Source of the DNA: Hoeflea_A sp965249925
Lineage (GTDB): Bacteria > Pseudomonadota > Alphaproteobacteria > Rhizobiales > Rhizobiaceae
DNA: 64,000 nt
Assembly (NCBI GenBank): GCA_965249925.1
Contig: OZ252260.1
Coordinates: forward strand, 5,518,001-5,582,000
Direction: 5' to 3'
Under the pieces are notes generated by a model. It was not told where the DNA came from and did not search any database. It saw only the letters and a list, made by a program, of their open reading frames with translations. The position numbers were made by a program, and so were the translations under genes. Numbering within the stretch: position 1 is the first letter of the stretch; every line of letters starts with the position of its first letter. Shown in pieces: positions 34,930-44,155 of this stretch.

Positions 34930-35306
34930 AACGTCGCAGTTTCCTAGGAGCCATGGGCGGGGCAATAGCGGCGGGGCCGAAGGCGGTGAAAGCGTCGGCA
35001 GCCGACTACTTGTCCATTCCGGTTGCGGGTGGGGTTCATCCATTCCCGCCGCGAGCCGCCATGGGTGGGGATAGGGTTGCGCAAGCCAAGTCGGAATTGA
35101 AAGAATTCCTGTCCAAAACGAACGAACAACGGGACGCCGAGAAGAGTAGGTTTGACATTGAGCGCTTCACGGCGAATGCGCACGCTCTTCGCTCAGCCAA
35201 CTTACAGACAAAACTAGCTATCTCCCGCCGCGAACTGTTCGACAAAGCGGAGCGCGACAGAGAGAATACCTTGCGCGGTATCATATCTGGCTGGTGGCAC
35301 TGGTAA
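34926..35306 (+). CDS. Exported-like phage protein with Tat-type N-terminus
   Basis: 126 residues. MKRRSFLGAMGGAIAAGP is a twin-arginine-like signal without a strong hydrophobic core. The rest is a charged helix (RFDIERFTANAHALRSANLQ). Function unknown. Overlaps the preceding gene by ATGA. Confidence 0.5.
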   Translation: MKRRSFLGAMGGAIAAGPKAVKASAADYLSIPVAGGVHPFPPRAAMGGDRVAQAKSELKEFLSKTNEQRDAEKSRFDIERFTANAHALRSANLQTKLAISRRELFDKAERDRENTLRGIISGWWHW

Positions 35307-35320
35307 CGAGGGGAAACACC

Positions 35321-35905
35321 TTGGCAAAGCGGCGGAAGAAGAAAAAGGTAAGGCAGACAACGGGCACCGACTTCATCATGGTTGATGTCGATAACCCAAT
35401 GTTTTCGGCAGACCACGCAGAAAGCTCTGGCAACCCAAAGCGCATCAGGGCCGTCATGAACGCCCGTGAGAGCCCGATAGCATGGATGTATGCCCATAAG
35501 GAGCAAACGGGCATCACAGAGGCTCAAGTGGCCGCTGCAGGCCGTTTCAGGCGGCTATATGAGACAGCAGGCGGTGCCGGTGTCGGCTCTATCGACTACA
35601 TGCGTGAGCCAGTGGACGGCAGCGGCATTACGGACCCGATAGGCGACAGGATGATGGATGCGGCGCGGGAGCTGGTTGGCGTGAATGCGCGACTGGGACC
35701 GGCAGGATATCGGTTGGTTGAGCAGGTTTGCGGTCAGTGCTTGTTCATAAGCCAGCTGACACCCCGTCGTCGAGAGCAAAACAAGCTGTCAGGCAAGCTT
35801 AAGAACAGTCTTCACTCTCTTGCGACGTTTTGGGGGCTTCAGACCCCGAGTACGCAGAGCTATCGGAAGGCGTGTTGGAATCATCAGAGGCTAGGCGGTC
35901 GATAG
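35321..35905 (+). CDS. DUF6456-like phage protein, possible late regulator
   Basis: 194 residues from TTG 35321, which has GAGGGG upstream; GTG 35294 is possible. The N-terminus is highly basic (AKRRKKKKVRQ). QVAAAGRFRRLYETAGG then YRLVEQVCGQCLFISQLTPR resembles the DUF6456 region seen at the end of alphaproteobacterial phage early operons, where an antiterminator-like role is suspected. The role here is inferred from position before the late genes. Confidence 0.5.
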   Translation: MAKRRKKKKVRQTTGTDFIMVDVDNPMFSADHAESSGNPKRIRAVMNARESPIAWMYAHKEQTGITEAQVAAAGRFRRLYETAGGAGVGSIDYMREPVDGSGITDPIGDRMMDAARELVGVNARLGPAGYRLVEQVCGQCLFISQLTPRRREQNKLSGKLKNSLHSLATFWGLQTPSTQSYRKACWNHQRLGGR

Positions 35906-36305
35906 TACGACTGACTATATTGCCCACGTCGCCGCTGGTAGATGCATAAAGCATCCCCGCGCAGGTTAAATCCGTGATCCTCTCATCGGTGGTGGTCCCT
36001 TCGTCGTCCAGCCCATGGGCTGCTTCCCGAAGGGCATACTCAAAGCTCAATCTGGACTCCAGCAGGCGCATCTCAAGGGCGAACTTCTCGCGCCCCGCTC
36101 TCTGCATTTCCAGAACGAGGTTGGTAGCTACCGCAGGCGCTATGGTTAGAAACGCTACAAGCAAAGGGATGCCTATTTCCACACGACGCAGCCGACTTGC
36201 CTCAAACTTGAGCTTTGCCTTCGTCAGCTTAAACTCAGCCTTCCGTATTGCCATCTCTCGATTGAACTTTAAGCGGTCCCAATTTGGTTGTGGGCTTTTT
36301 GCCAT
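35799..36305 (-). CDS. Membrane-anchored helical protein, unknown
   Basis: 168 residues. A basic coiled-coil segment (AIRKAEFKLTKAKLKFEASR), one membrane helix (IPLLVAFLTIAPAVATNLVL), then an acidic Ser-rich tail. Opposite strand to the early operon and overlapping its last gene tail-to-tail by about 107 bp. Likely lysogenic cargo; no family recognised. Confidence 0.5.
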   Translation of the reverse strand: MAKSPQPNWDRLKFNREMAIRKAEFKLTKAKLKFEASRLRRVEIGIPLLVAFLTIAPAVATNLVLEMQRAGREKFALEMRLLESRLSFEYALREAAHGLDDEGTTTDERITDLTCAGMLYASTSGDVGNIVSRTIDRLASDDSNTPSDSSAYSGSEAPKTSQESEDCS

Positions 36306-36852
36306 CTGTCCTTCCTCCAGTCAGAAATCAGCAACGCAAAAGACGCTTGACACAGTGTACACCAATCAGATATTGAAATGTTATTAGCGCACAGTCCGTC
36401 AAGGGCCGGGCGCTTTTTGATTCTGTGGCGGGCCAACCGCTCACATGTAAACAAACCAGCCATTTCCTTTACCTATCCAGACGACGTGCAAAGAAAGCGG
36501 CTGAATCCTTTCATCCGCTGGTCTGTGCTCGATGCCGCATCGAATGTGCGGCTTATTCGTCCGACACCATTGAGTGTGAAATTATCGGGGCGCGGACGAA
36601 GTAGGGTGGAGACGGTATCCTTCTTCGAAAGCATGGCGCATGAAATGAGGCGAGCGACTAGCGAATTGAAATGCTAGGCCGAATATCTTGGTTAATCATT
36701 TGTTACGATTGGCCGTAGCAAAGTTAAACCATTCCGCAAATCCAGTAAGGTGCGGGCAAATCGAACCATTCAATTCGAGTAATAGCAGCTTAAGCTGACA
36801 AAATAAATAAAAAAATCTATTGTATCGCGATGAAAATCAGCTATTGTATGCA
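36306..36852 (+). other. Non-coding stretch in the cargo region
   Basis: 547 bp without a convincing gene. The one long frame (36378-36677) has no ribosome-binding site or family resemblance. The right half (36,690-36,850) is AT-rich and probably holds the promoter for the following rightward genes. Confidence 0.45.
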
Positions 36853-37098
36853 ATGGAGGATGAGACGGGGGGAAGAACTGTGACAGACAAGATTTCCGCA
36901 AAACAGGTTCGGTCATTGGCAAATAAGGCAATGGCTAAATACAGCTCGGGCCCAACAGGCGCTTGCATGGTGGTGCGGTACCAACCGAAAACCCAAGTAA
37001 CCTGCTATGAGATTACAAAAGCTGCCTGCCAGTTAATTGCTGATGATCTCGGCAATGATGGGCACGCGAGATTTTTTGAAAATCGCTCTTGCGACTAG
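36853..37098 (+). CDS. Small cargo protein, unknown
   Basis: 81 residues from ATG 36853 (36820 possible). DKISAKQVRSLANKAMAKYS then CMVVRYQPKTQVTCYEITKA. No recognised family. AT-rich codons compared with phage structural genes suggest separate acquisition. Confidence 0.45.
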   Translation: MEDETGGRTVTDKISAKQVRSLANKAMAKYSSGPTGACMVVRYQPKTQVTCYEITKAACQLIADDLGNDGHARFFENRSCD

Positions 37099-37106
37099 TC
37101 GGCGCA

Positions 37107-37964
37107 ATGTACGCCGATCATTTCCGAAGTGGCAATAAATTTGCCAAAGCTGTCGAGCTGCATGCGAAACCCCTTAGACTGGCCACCAGAATATTGGTGA
37201 CTTGCGTGCTTCTAACGGGATGTGGCGTTCCTCGATACAATGTAAAATACGACTCATACGGTCCCGACACTCAAACAATCGTCCAGCGCATCACTTGTGA
37301 GTTGGCCGAAATGATCAAGAAGGATCCGGCAACAAATCAACGGGCGGCCCCTGGCGCATTTCTTGTCACCGGAAACTACGTGGCCGCAATGAAGCTCTCG
37401 CTAAAAGTCACCGATACGGGCGAGTTGGCGCCGAGTCTTGATTTTCCTTCAGTGACGTCAACCCTTGCCATCGGTGCGAAGTTGAATTTGACCAACAAAC
37501 GCGCGCATACCACCTTCAAGTACCTTTCATTTTCGATAGAAAGGCTGCAAAGACTGATAGAAAAAGATCCAGACTATGGATCTTGTCCGTCCAAAGCGTA
37601 CTCGAATCTGGAAGGGAAGCTGGGAATCCAAGATATGGTTTGGGCCAATTTCTCATCTCCCAGTTCGTTTACAGTAGATGGTCCATTGGGGTCATCAGGT
37701 GGCCTGCCGTCAAGCAAAGCAGAATTTGGCGGAACGGTCGAATTTACCGTGACGCGAAACATAAACTCAGCAGGGCCAACGTGGGCTCTGTCAGATTTCA
37801 AGGGTCCGGGCGGTCTCGCGAAATTGGACCGGACATCCGTGAACACTTTGACAATCGCTTTTGCGCCTGGGCCCGAAGAAGAGGGTGTATTGCCGACGCC
37901 AGCAGACTTTAGTGACGCAAGGAAGATACTCGAAATCGAGCTAATCTCACAAAGACTAAACTAG
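37107..37964 (+). CDS. Putative lipoprotein, lysogenic cargo
   Basis: 285 residues from ATG 37107. A lipobox with Cys39 (VLLTGC) follows a long basic N-region, so it should be anchored in the envelope. The body is beta-rich (FGGTVEFTVTRNINSAGPTW). No family recognised. Envelope proteins placed between phage early and late modules often alter host surface or exclude other phages; here that is inference. Confidence 0.55.
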   Translation: MYADHFRSGNKFAKAVELHAKPLRLATRILVTCVLLTGCGVPRYNVKYDSYGPDTQTIVQRITCELAEMIKKDPATNQRAAPGAFLVTGNYVAAMKLSLKVTDTGELAPSLDFPSVTSTLAIGAKLNLTNKRAHTTFKYLSFSIERLQRLIEKDPDYGSCPSKAYSNLEGKLGIQDMVWANFSSPSSFTVDGPLGSSGGLPSSKAEFGGTVEFTVTRNINSAGPTWALSDFKGPGGLAKLDRTSVNTLTIAFAPGPEEEGVLPTPADFSDARKILEIELISQRLN

Positions 37965-38097
37965 ATACGGTCACGACCACATACCCGATAGATGTAGCGG
38001 GGCTCGGTTGGTGACGTGTCTTCTTAAGCTTGTGGCTTAATTGAATGTCATGCCGACAATACGGTCGTCAAAAATGTCCAGCAGACAGCCGGAGAGC

Positions 38098-38490
38098 TTA
38101 CTCGGCTGCATCCGCTGCAAGCTGGTACGGGGCAGTCAGCGCCCCGATAGGGATGTGCAGTCCTTCGCTGATGCGCCGTATCATGGCGAGGGTGAGCGGC
38201 CGCTTACGGTTCATGATCTCTGAAGCCCGAGCCTGTGTACCTACGTACTGGGCAAGGTCGGCCTGTTTCATGTCGTTCTCCACCAGGATGGATCGAATAA
38301 CGTCAATGGGGTCGGACTGCTCAATAGGGTAGTGCTCGTCTTCGTATGCTTCAATGAGGATGGAGAGCACGAGAAAGCGGTCAGCTTCGGCGGTGCCGCG
38401 CTTGGGCTCGTTATCGAAATACTGCTCAACCTCTGCCAACGCCCATTCGAGGTCAGCATCGTTCAGGATCGGTCTGACATCCATCATCAC
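38098..38490 (-). CDS. higA: HigA-type antitoxin
   Basis: 130 residues. The XRE helix-turn-helix KQADLAQYVGTQARASEIMN then RPLTLAMIRRISEGLHIPI sits in the C-terminal half; the N-terminal half (LEWALAEVEQYFDNEPKRGT) matches HigA proteins of the HigB-HigA family. Overlaps the toxin gene by 4 nt. Binds and neutralises HigB and represses the operon. Confidence 0.85.
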   Translation of the reverse strand: MMMDVRPILNDADLEWALAEVEQYFDNEPKRGTAEADRFLVLSILIEAYEDEHYPIEQSDPIDVIRSILVENDMKQADLAQYVGTQARASEIMNRKRPLTLAMIRRISEGLHIPIGALTAPYQLAADAAE

Positions 38491-38780
38491 ACTGTCTCCG
38501 CGTCTATCTTGTCATATTCGGCGTGGGTGCCGACAAACTTGATCATTACTCTTTGGTACTCATACGAAACGCGAACCACAAGCCGGTAGCTGTTGCCGCC
38601 AATATTGAAGATAACGCGGCTGTCAGCAATGAAGTCGGCGGTGCGGTAGACGTTCCGGATGTCCTGCGGAGTTTTCCATTCTGCCTTCGTGGTGGTGGAC
38701 CACCAGTCCTGCAGCGAAACTTTGGCTTTCGGGTGCTTCTCCCAGAACTCTCGTAACGCCTTTTTCGCTATCACATGCAT
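38487..38780 (-). CDS. higB: HigB-type toxin, mRNA interferase
   Basis: 97 residues from ATG 38780: MHVIAKKALREFWEKHPKAK followed by WWSTTTKAEWKTPQDIRNVY and LVVRVSYEYQRVMIKFVGTH is the ribosome-dependent HigB endonuclease. ATG 38789 is an alternative start. Toxin first, antitoxin second, as usual for hig. In a prophage it may stabilise lysogeny or limit competing phages. Confidence 0.88.
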   Translation of the reverse strand: MHVIAKKALREFWEKHPKAKVSLQDWWSTTTKAEWKTPQDIRNVYRTADFIADSRVIFNIGGNSYRLVVRVSYEYQRVMIKFVGTHAEYDKIDAETV

Positions 38781-38793
38781 GATATGCATATAG

Positions 38794-38839
38794 CTTCCCA
38801 AGGTGGGAAGTTCAATAGGAAACATCCCGAAATGGGAAG
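38794..38839 (-). promoter_or_regulatory. higBA operators
   Basis: CTTCCCA-AGG-TGGGAAG (38794-38810) is a perfect palindrome. A second, imperfect copy lies at 38823-38839 (CATCCCG...TGGGAAG), centres 29 nt apart. Located directly upstream of higB, so probably bound by HigA. They also precede the rightward terminase gene, so HigA could affect late transcription. Confidence 0.6.
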
Positions 38840-38870
38840 TTTTGCTGCCATCCGAAAGGAACAGCGAACG

Positions 38871-39161
38871 ATGGCCCAAGCCACTAAAGTAGTGCGAGAT
38901 AGTGCAAAGCCTCCCGCAGCCGGGAAGGGCCGTCCGAAGGGCGCACTGAACAAAACCACCGCTTTACTCAAGGACGCCATCCTTAAGGCGGCGACCGATG
39001 CGGGCAACGGTGACTTGTCGGCGTATTTGAAGGAGCAAGCCGAGAAGAACCCAACAGCTTTTATGTCGCTTCTTGGTAAGGTTCTACCCCTGCAGGTGAC
39101 TGGCGAGGGCGGCAGGCCAATTAAGGCCAAAGTCAAGTATGTTATCACCCGTCCAGAGTGA
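38871..39161 (+). CDS. Probable terminase small subunit
   Basis: 96 residues from ATG 38871. KGRPKGALNKTTALLKDAIL is a small basic helical DNA-binding segment, followed by a helical region and the end QVTGEGGRPIKAKV. This short protein regularly precedes the large terminase in alphaproteobacterial podoviruses. Overlaps terL by 23 nt. Confidence 0.65.
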   Translation: MAQATKVVRDSAKPPAAGKGRPKGALNKTTALLKDAILKAATDAGNGDLSAYLKEQAEKNPTAFMSLLGKVLPLQVTGEGGRPIKAKVKYVITRPE

Positions 39162-40554
39162 CGAAGCGGTTGTTGTTGGCGTTCCCGAAAAGTTGGAGCC
39201 GCTCCTACAGCCAGCACGGTACAAGGGCGCGTATGGAGGCCGTGGCGGCGGCAAAAGCCATTTCTTCGCTGAGTACCTGCTTTCGCAATGCTACGGGCGG
39301 GAGACGCGAGCAGCCTGCATCCGCGAAGTTCAGAACTCCATCAAAGACTCGGTCAGACAGCTTCTCATAGACAAAATACAGAAGCTTGGGCTTGGTTCAT
39401 TCTTTGAGGTTTTCGACCAAGAGATACGGGGCCCGAATGAGAGCCAGATTATCTTCAAGGGGATGCAGTCCTACAACGCGGAGAACATCAAGTCTCTGGA
39501 AGGCTATGACATTGCCTGGGTGGAGGAAGCTCAGACGCTTTCGGGGCATTCGTTAAAGCTGCTTAGGCCAACCATCCGGAAGGAGGGCTCCGAACTTTGG
39601 TTCTCATGGAATCCTCGCCACGATAGCGATGCAGTAGACAAGTTTTTCCGATCTGGCCGGCCGGTGTCCGACATGATCTCGGTGGAGGTTAATTGGGACG
39701 ACAACCCGTGGTTCCCTCAGGTGCTGCGTCAAGAGAAGGATGATGACTACGCGGCCGATCCTGAACTGGCAGAACACGTATGGGGCGGCGGTTACGAGAA
39801 TATCACCGAAGGCGCGTACTATGCTAAGCTGTTGTTCGCTGCCGAGAAAGACGGGCGCATCGGGGACTTCCCATACGATCCGGAACTGCCAGTCAACACC
39901 GCTTGGGATCTGGGTGTAGACGACTACACGTCCATTTGGTTCCTGCAGGACGACGGGCACAACGTCTTTGTCATCGACTACTACGAAACGTCAGGTGATG
40001 GCGCAGAGGATATCGTCAAAGCCGCTCTTCCGGAGCTTAACCCGGATGTGATGGAGGCTGAGGCACAGCGCCTAGAGATAGGCCGCGACCAGCCATTCAC
40101 GTACGGCAAGCATTTCGTACCGCATGACGTGAAGGTGCGAGAGTGGGGGCAGGGTGCGAAACAACGCTCTCTGACGCTCATGGGGCTTGGTGTGAAGCCA
40201 TTGCGCATTGGCGTGGCTACCAACCCTGCGGACAGGATAAACGCCGTCAGGAAGCTTCTGCCGGTCTGCTACTTCAATGACACTGGTCGGGTGCAGGTCG
40301 GGCTGCAAAAGCTGCGTCGATATTCCCGCAAGTGGAACGACTCGATGCAGACGTACACGACGCCATTGCATGACGAGAATTCACATGGTGCGGATGCATT
40401 CGGCGAATACGCCATCAACTGCGGCATTAAGCCTGAGCCAGTCGAGACGAAGGTGGAGCCGAAATACCCGGTTGCGGCGACAGACGGCCAGATGAAGGCA
40501 CGGCTGCCGACAGTCAAGGACATCATAGACGGGCATAAGAAACGCGATGGCTGA
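39139..40554 (+). CDS. terL: Terminase large subunit (PBSX type)
   Basis: 471 residues. ATPase Walker A GGRGGGKS at residues 33-40, Walker B with Glu129-Glu130 (IAWVEEAQ), and a nuclease domain with AWDLGVDDYTSIWFL and a later HGADAFGEYA. Packages DNA into the prohead. Ends inside the portal gene (8-nt overlap). Confidence 0.95.
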   Translation: MLSPVQSDEAVVVGVPEKLEPLLQPARYKGAYGGRGGGKSHFFAEYLLSQCYGRETRAACIREVQNSIKDSVRQLLIDKIQKLGLGSFFEVFDQEIRGPNESQIIFKGMQSYNAENIKSLEGYDIAWVEEAQTLSGHSLKLLRPTIRKEGSELWFSWNPRHDSDAVDKFFRSGRPVSDMISVEVNWDDNPWFPQVLRQEKDDDYAADPELAEHVWGGGYENITEGAYYAKLLFAAEKDGRIGDFPYDPELPVNTAWDLGVDDYTSIWFLQDDGHNVFVIDYYETSGDGAEDIVKAALPELNPDVMEAEAQRLEIGRDQPFTYGKHFVPHDVKVREWGQGAKQRSLTLMGLGVKPLRIGVATNPADRINAVRKLLPVCYFNDTGRVQVGLQKLRRYSRKWNDSMQTYTTPLHDENSHGADAFGEYAINCGIKPEPVETKVEPKYPVAATDGQMKARLPTVKDIIDGHKKRDG

Positions 40555-42571
40555 ACGCACAGACGGCACATACGAGAGCACACGCGAATTACGCTCTCCC
40601 GCTGATATCCGCACGTTTTATCTCGACAGCATTCAGGCCGCATCGGACGAAGAAAAGGACTGGCGCAAGAAGGCCGAAGAGACATGGAAAGTCTACACAG
40701 GTGAAAAAGGCGGTGCCTTCAACATCCTGCACTCGAACACGGAAACCATCGTCCCGGCCATTTTCAACAGCCTGCCAGTCCCTGACATTCGCACAAGGTT
40801 CAATGACAGGGACGAGGTTGCCCGTAGAGGCGCGCAGATGCTTGAGCGTGGCTTGTCCTACGAGATGGACGAGTACGACGCTCAGGAAGTCGCGGAGAAG
40901 GGAATACGGGATTTCACGATAACAGGCCGTGGTGTTCTGAGTGTTCAATACGACCCGCTGCTTGATACGCGCCCGATGACGGACGAAATGGGCCAGCCGG
41001 TTCTTGGGCAGGATGGCAAGCCGCAGACTGAAGAATATCTCGTCTGGGAAAAGGTGAAGTGCGAATACGTGCCGTATGACAGGTTTCGTCGCGGCCCCGG
41101 TACGCATTGGGAACAAGTCCCATGGGTGGCCATCCAGAAGTTCTACACCAAGGACGAGCTTTTCGAACTGGTGAGCAAGGACGAGCGGCTACAGCCTGAG
41201 CAGGTTGCGGTCATTGTCAACGAAGTCCGACTGGACTGCTCAACAAACGGTTCTGCTGAAGAGAAGGACGACAAGGCCACACGCGAGAAGGACGTGTTTC
41301 GCTGCGCTGCGGTTTGGGAGGTATGGGACAAACAGCGCCGGCAAGTTGTGTATGTCACCGAAGGCTATGACGCTGGGCCGCTGGCCGTTATTCCGGACCC
41401 GCTGAAGCTTGCCAACTTCTTCCCGCTGCCTCGTCCGCTGCAGGTTCTGAACCAGCCAGGGACAATGGTTCCTATCGTCCCGTACAGCATCTACGAGCGG
41501 CAGGCGAAGGAACTGGACAGGATATCCGACCGCATCCTGAAGCTGACGGAGATGGCGAAGTTTCGGGGTGTGCGGGCTGCTGAGCTTGCGGAGCTAGATA
41601 GCCTCGAAAACCTCGAAGAAGGGCAATTCATGCCTTCGAGCGAGGCCATGGCCATCCTTAACAACAACGGGGGCTTGGACCGGGCCATCTGGACGATGCC
41701 GCTAAACGACTTGGTTGTCGTCATTCGCGAGCTCGTTCAGCAGCGTGAGGTTATCAAGCAAACCATATTTGAGCAGATGGGCATTGCGGACATCATGCGC
41801 GGTGCGAGTGCAGCAACCGAAACCTTGGGCGCTCAGAAGCTCAAGGCGCAATGGGGCTCGCTCAAGATACAAATATCGCAGAACGAAGTTCAACGCTTTT
41901 GGCGGGACTTGTTCAGGCTGAAGGCCGAAATTATGGCCGAGCATTTCCAGCCGGACACGCTGTTGGCCATTTCGGGAGAGAAGCCACCACAGCCGCGGCA
42001 ACCGAACCCGCAAGAACCTCCGGAAGCTCTGCAGCAGAAGCAACAGCAGTTCCAAATGCAGATGCAGGCGCACGAGCAAATGATGGCTCAGGTGTTCGAA
42101 CTGCTGAAGTCTGACATTCAGCGCCGGTATCTTATCGACATCGAGACGGACAGCACCATTCAGGCCGACAGAACCCGCGACCAGGATGCATGGAACGACT
42201 TTCTGACTGCATCGGCACAGTTCGCGCAGATATTCGGGCCGATGGTTCAGCAGCAGATGATACCAGCCGAACTACCGATAGCGCTGTATCAAGCCTACTC
42301 GTCCCGGTTCAAAGTTGGCAAACAGGTTGAAGACTTGCTGGCGAAATTCAGTGAGATGGCCGGGCCATTGGCAACACAACAACAGCAGAGCGCGGCACAG
42401 GCCAAGCAACAGGAGAACGAAGCACGCACATTGCAGAAGGAGGCCACCGTTCTGGATATGCAGAAGAAGCAACAGGACGTTCAGAAGCAAGCGCTCGAGA
42501 ACGAAGGGCAGGCCATCGAGAACCAACAGGCGGCGGAATTCGGCATTAGGCCGGGGTTCGTGAGCGGATGA
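40547..42571 (+). CDS. Portal protein (P22 type)
   Basis: 674 residues. FNILHSNTETIVPAIFNSLP and QMLERGLSYEMDEYDAQEVA match P22-like portals; the C-terminal 150 residues are a Gln-rich helical barrel region (QQQQSAAQAKQQENEARTLQ). The ring at the capsid vertex through which DNA enters and leaves. The length and Gln-rich barrel argue for a podovirus. Confidence 0.92.
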   Translation: MAERTDGTYESTRELRSPADIRTFYLDSIQAASDEEKDWRKKAEETWKVYTGEKGGAFNILHSNTETIVPAIFNSLPVPDIRTRFNDRDEVARRGAQMLERGLSYEMDEYDAQEVAEKGIRDFTITGRGVLSVQYDPLLDTRPMTDEMGQPVLGQDGKPQTEEYLVWEKVKCEYVPYDRFRRGPGTHWEQVPWVAIQKFYTKDELFELVSKDERLQPEQVAVIVNEVRLDCSTNGSAEEKDDKATREKDVFRCAAVWEVWDKQRRQVVYVTEGYDAGPLAVIPDPLKLANFFPLPRPLQVLNQPGTMVPIVPYSIYERQAKELDRISDRILKLTEMAKFRGVRAAELAELDSLENLEEGQFMPSSEAMAILNNNGGLDRAIWTMPLNDLVVVIRELVQQREVIKQTIFEQMGIADIMRGASAATETLGAQKLKAQWGSLKIQISQNEVQRFWRDLFRLKAEIMAEHFQPDTLLAISGEKPPQPRQPNPQEPPEALQQKQQQFQMQMQAHEQMMAQVFELLKSDIQRRYLIDIETDSTIQADRTRDQDAWNDFLTASAQFAQIFGPMVQQQMIPAELPIALYQAYSSRFKVGKQVEDLLAKFSEMAGPLATQQQQSAAQAKQQENEARTLQKEATVLDMQKKQQDVQKQALENEGQAIENQQAAEFGIRPGFVSG

Positions 42572-42846
42572 CTGTCTATGTCCGCCGCAACGGCAAGTTC
42601 GTCAACAAGCATACAGGCGAACCCATGCTACCGAATGACTGGGCAAGCCAGCCGGTGGCAATGCCACAGGTTCAGAGCGACCTGGAGCCGTACAAGTCAC
42701 CGCTGGGCAACTACTGGGTGGATGGGCAGGCAGCACGTCGAAACGACTTGAAACGGAACGGGTGCCGAGAGGTGGACCCGTCCGAGTATGAGCCGGTTTT
42801 CAAGAGCCCGAAGCTGGAGGCGCGGTACGCAAGGCCGAACAAATGA
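42568..42846 (+). CDS. Small phage protein after portal, unknown
   Basis: 92 residues, overlapping portal by 4 nt. VQSDLEPYKSPLGNYWVDGQ then AARRNDLKRNGCREVDPSEY is a short conserved pattern seen between portal and scaffold genes. Function unknown. Last phage gene before the protease/membrane insertion. Confidence 0.6.
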   Translation: MTVYVRRNGKFVNKHTGEPMLPNDWASQPVAMPQVQSDLEPYKSPLGNYWVDGQAARRNDLKRNGCREVDPSEYEPVFKSPKLEARYARPNK

Positions 42847-42889
42847 TATCTCAGCGTGATCATGATGTATGCGCCGCCCGGAATTCAGC

Positions 42890-44155
42890 TCATTCTCTAA
42901 ATGCGCTTGGTGTTGCGAATTGGGCGAAATTCGTCGTCCGAGAGTCTTTTGAGGACCGACCGGTGTTTACGCCAACTATAAAATGCCATGTTTCATTTTT
43001 TTGAATCAAGGCCCCACCGCTACTTCCTTTGCTACTTTGACAGGTATGCAGTAGCTCACCGTCCGAATGTTGAACCACCGTACACAATGGACTCAGATCA
43101 ATTAGGTACAGTCCCCACGTTGGAAGATCGAGATTGTTAAGTTCCACGACCTCATTTCTGAGCAGTGCAAAACCACTGTTCGCGGCAAAGAAAGTGGGTG
43201 AGTATTCCGTGGCCTGTGCCGACGCTAACACAGACTTAGTCAAAAGAACTTGGTTCGCATAATCGGAATTAACAAACGTAAAGTCCCCAACAGCGGCAAA
43301 TGGCCCCTCGGTGGTACGTGTAAAATCAAATTCAAGGCTTGATGTTCCGTCAGTATTGTCTTGGTGAAATCTGGATGTAATGCGATCGGGCGTTTTTCGA
43401 TTATCAACGCAGTGCCGGGCCGTGGCAGTTGCTACAGTTCCTCGGTGATTGAAGGAGACTACGTTACATAGTGGGCGTTTCGAGGTTCCGCCGGCGCTAA
43501 GTGTTCTAAAGTCAAAATAAATGTCGCTATCCCCTGAAAAGCATGCTTCCTTATAGTCTTCAACAACGGCAACGCAGATCTTTGCGGCATTCTGGTCATG
43601 ATGTTTTTTTGCACACTTCGACTCGTACTCGGCTTCAATATCGCAGCTTTCCGTATCGCTACAGACATGCGTGTAGAGAACGCCAATGGCGGCGTCGCAG
43701 GTCATCATTCCGGCGTCTTCTTGCCGCTTTTTCCACGCGTTTACTCTCGCTTTCCACTCCTGCGCTGCGAAGTTGCGGCCTCCCCATGCGGAGGTGGCTC
43801 TGGAGGGCTGGATTGGTTGTTGGTCCACGCCGCTTGGCGGTGAGATTGGTATGGCTTCCATTTCGTGTAGAAAGTCATCCCATTGACCTTCGTTATAGCC
43901 GAGAGTCCACATGGACATATGGCTACGGTTATATTGCCCCTGCACACTCGGCGGTGCCGAAGTCACTGCGCTGGGCATCTTCTTTGTGTCGGTAGGATTG
44001 TCGAACGCAAGTCTGTAGCTTTGGTGAAGAAATTCCTGCGGATCAAACTTGATGTTGGCAATGTCTGGTTGTTGCTGAGAAGCACCATTTCCGCAAATAA
44101 GCGCGAATACAACTATGCCGGCGGAAATTGTGACAGTGTTACGGGAGAGTTTCAT
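42890..44155 (-). CDS. Secreted trypsin-like serine protease (cargo)
   Basis: 421 residues with an N-terminal signal or anchor (VTISAGIVVFALICGNGAS). The C-terminal half is a chymotrypsin-fold protease with the full triad: His248 (TATARHCVD), Asp298 (NSDYANQVLL) and Ser379 in KGSSGGAL. The N-terminal 200 residues include a six-Cys region. It lies opposite to the phage late operon, between portal and scaffold genes, and overlaps the membrane-protein gene upstream by 17 nt. A lysogen-expressed envelope or defence function is likely but unproven. Confidence 0.75.
   Translation of the reverse strand: MKLSRNTVTISAGIVVFALICGNGASQQQPDIANIKFDPQEFLHQSYRLAFDNPTDTKKMPSAVTSAPPSVQGQYNRSHMSMWTLGYNEGQWDDFLHEMEAIPISPPSGVDQQPIQPSRATSAWGGRNFAAQEWKARVNAWKKRQEDAGMMTCDAAIGVLYTHVCSDTESCDIEAEYESKCAKKHHDQNAAKICVAVVEDYKEACFSGDSDIYFDFRTLSAGGTSKRPLCNVVSFNHRGTVATATARHCVDNRKTPDRITSRFHQDNTDGTSSLEFDFTRTTEGPFAAVGDFTFVNSDYANQVLLTKSVLASAQATEYSPTFFAANSGFALLRNEVVELNNLDLPTWGLYLIDLSPLCTVVQHSDGELLHTCQSSKGSSGGALIQKNETWHFIVGVNTGRSSKDSRTTNFAQFATPSAFRE

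Noticed and set aside
36378..36677. 99-aa open frame
   Set aside because: No ribosome-binding site, no family resemblance, composition unlike neighbouring genes.
43543..43995. 150-aa plus-strand frame inside the protease gene
   Set aside because: Shadow of the protease; the opposite strand encodes the full catalytic triad.
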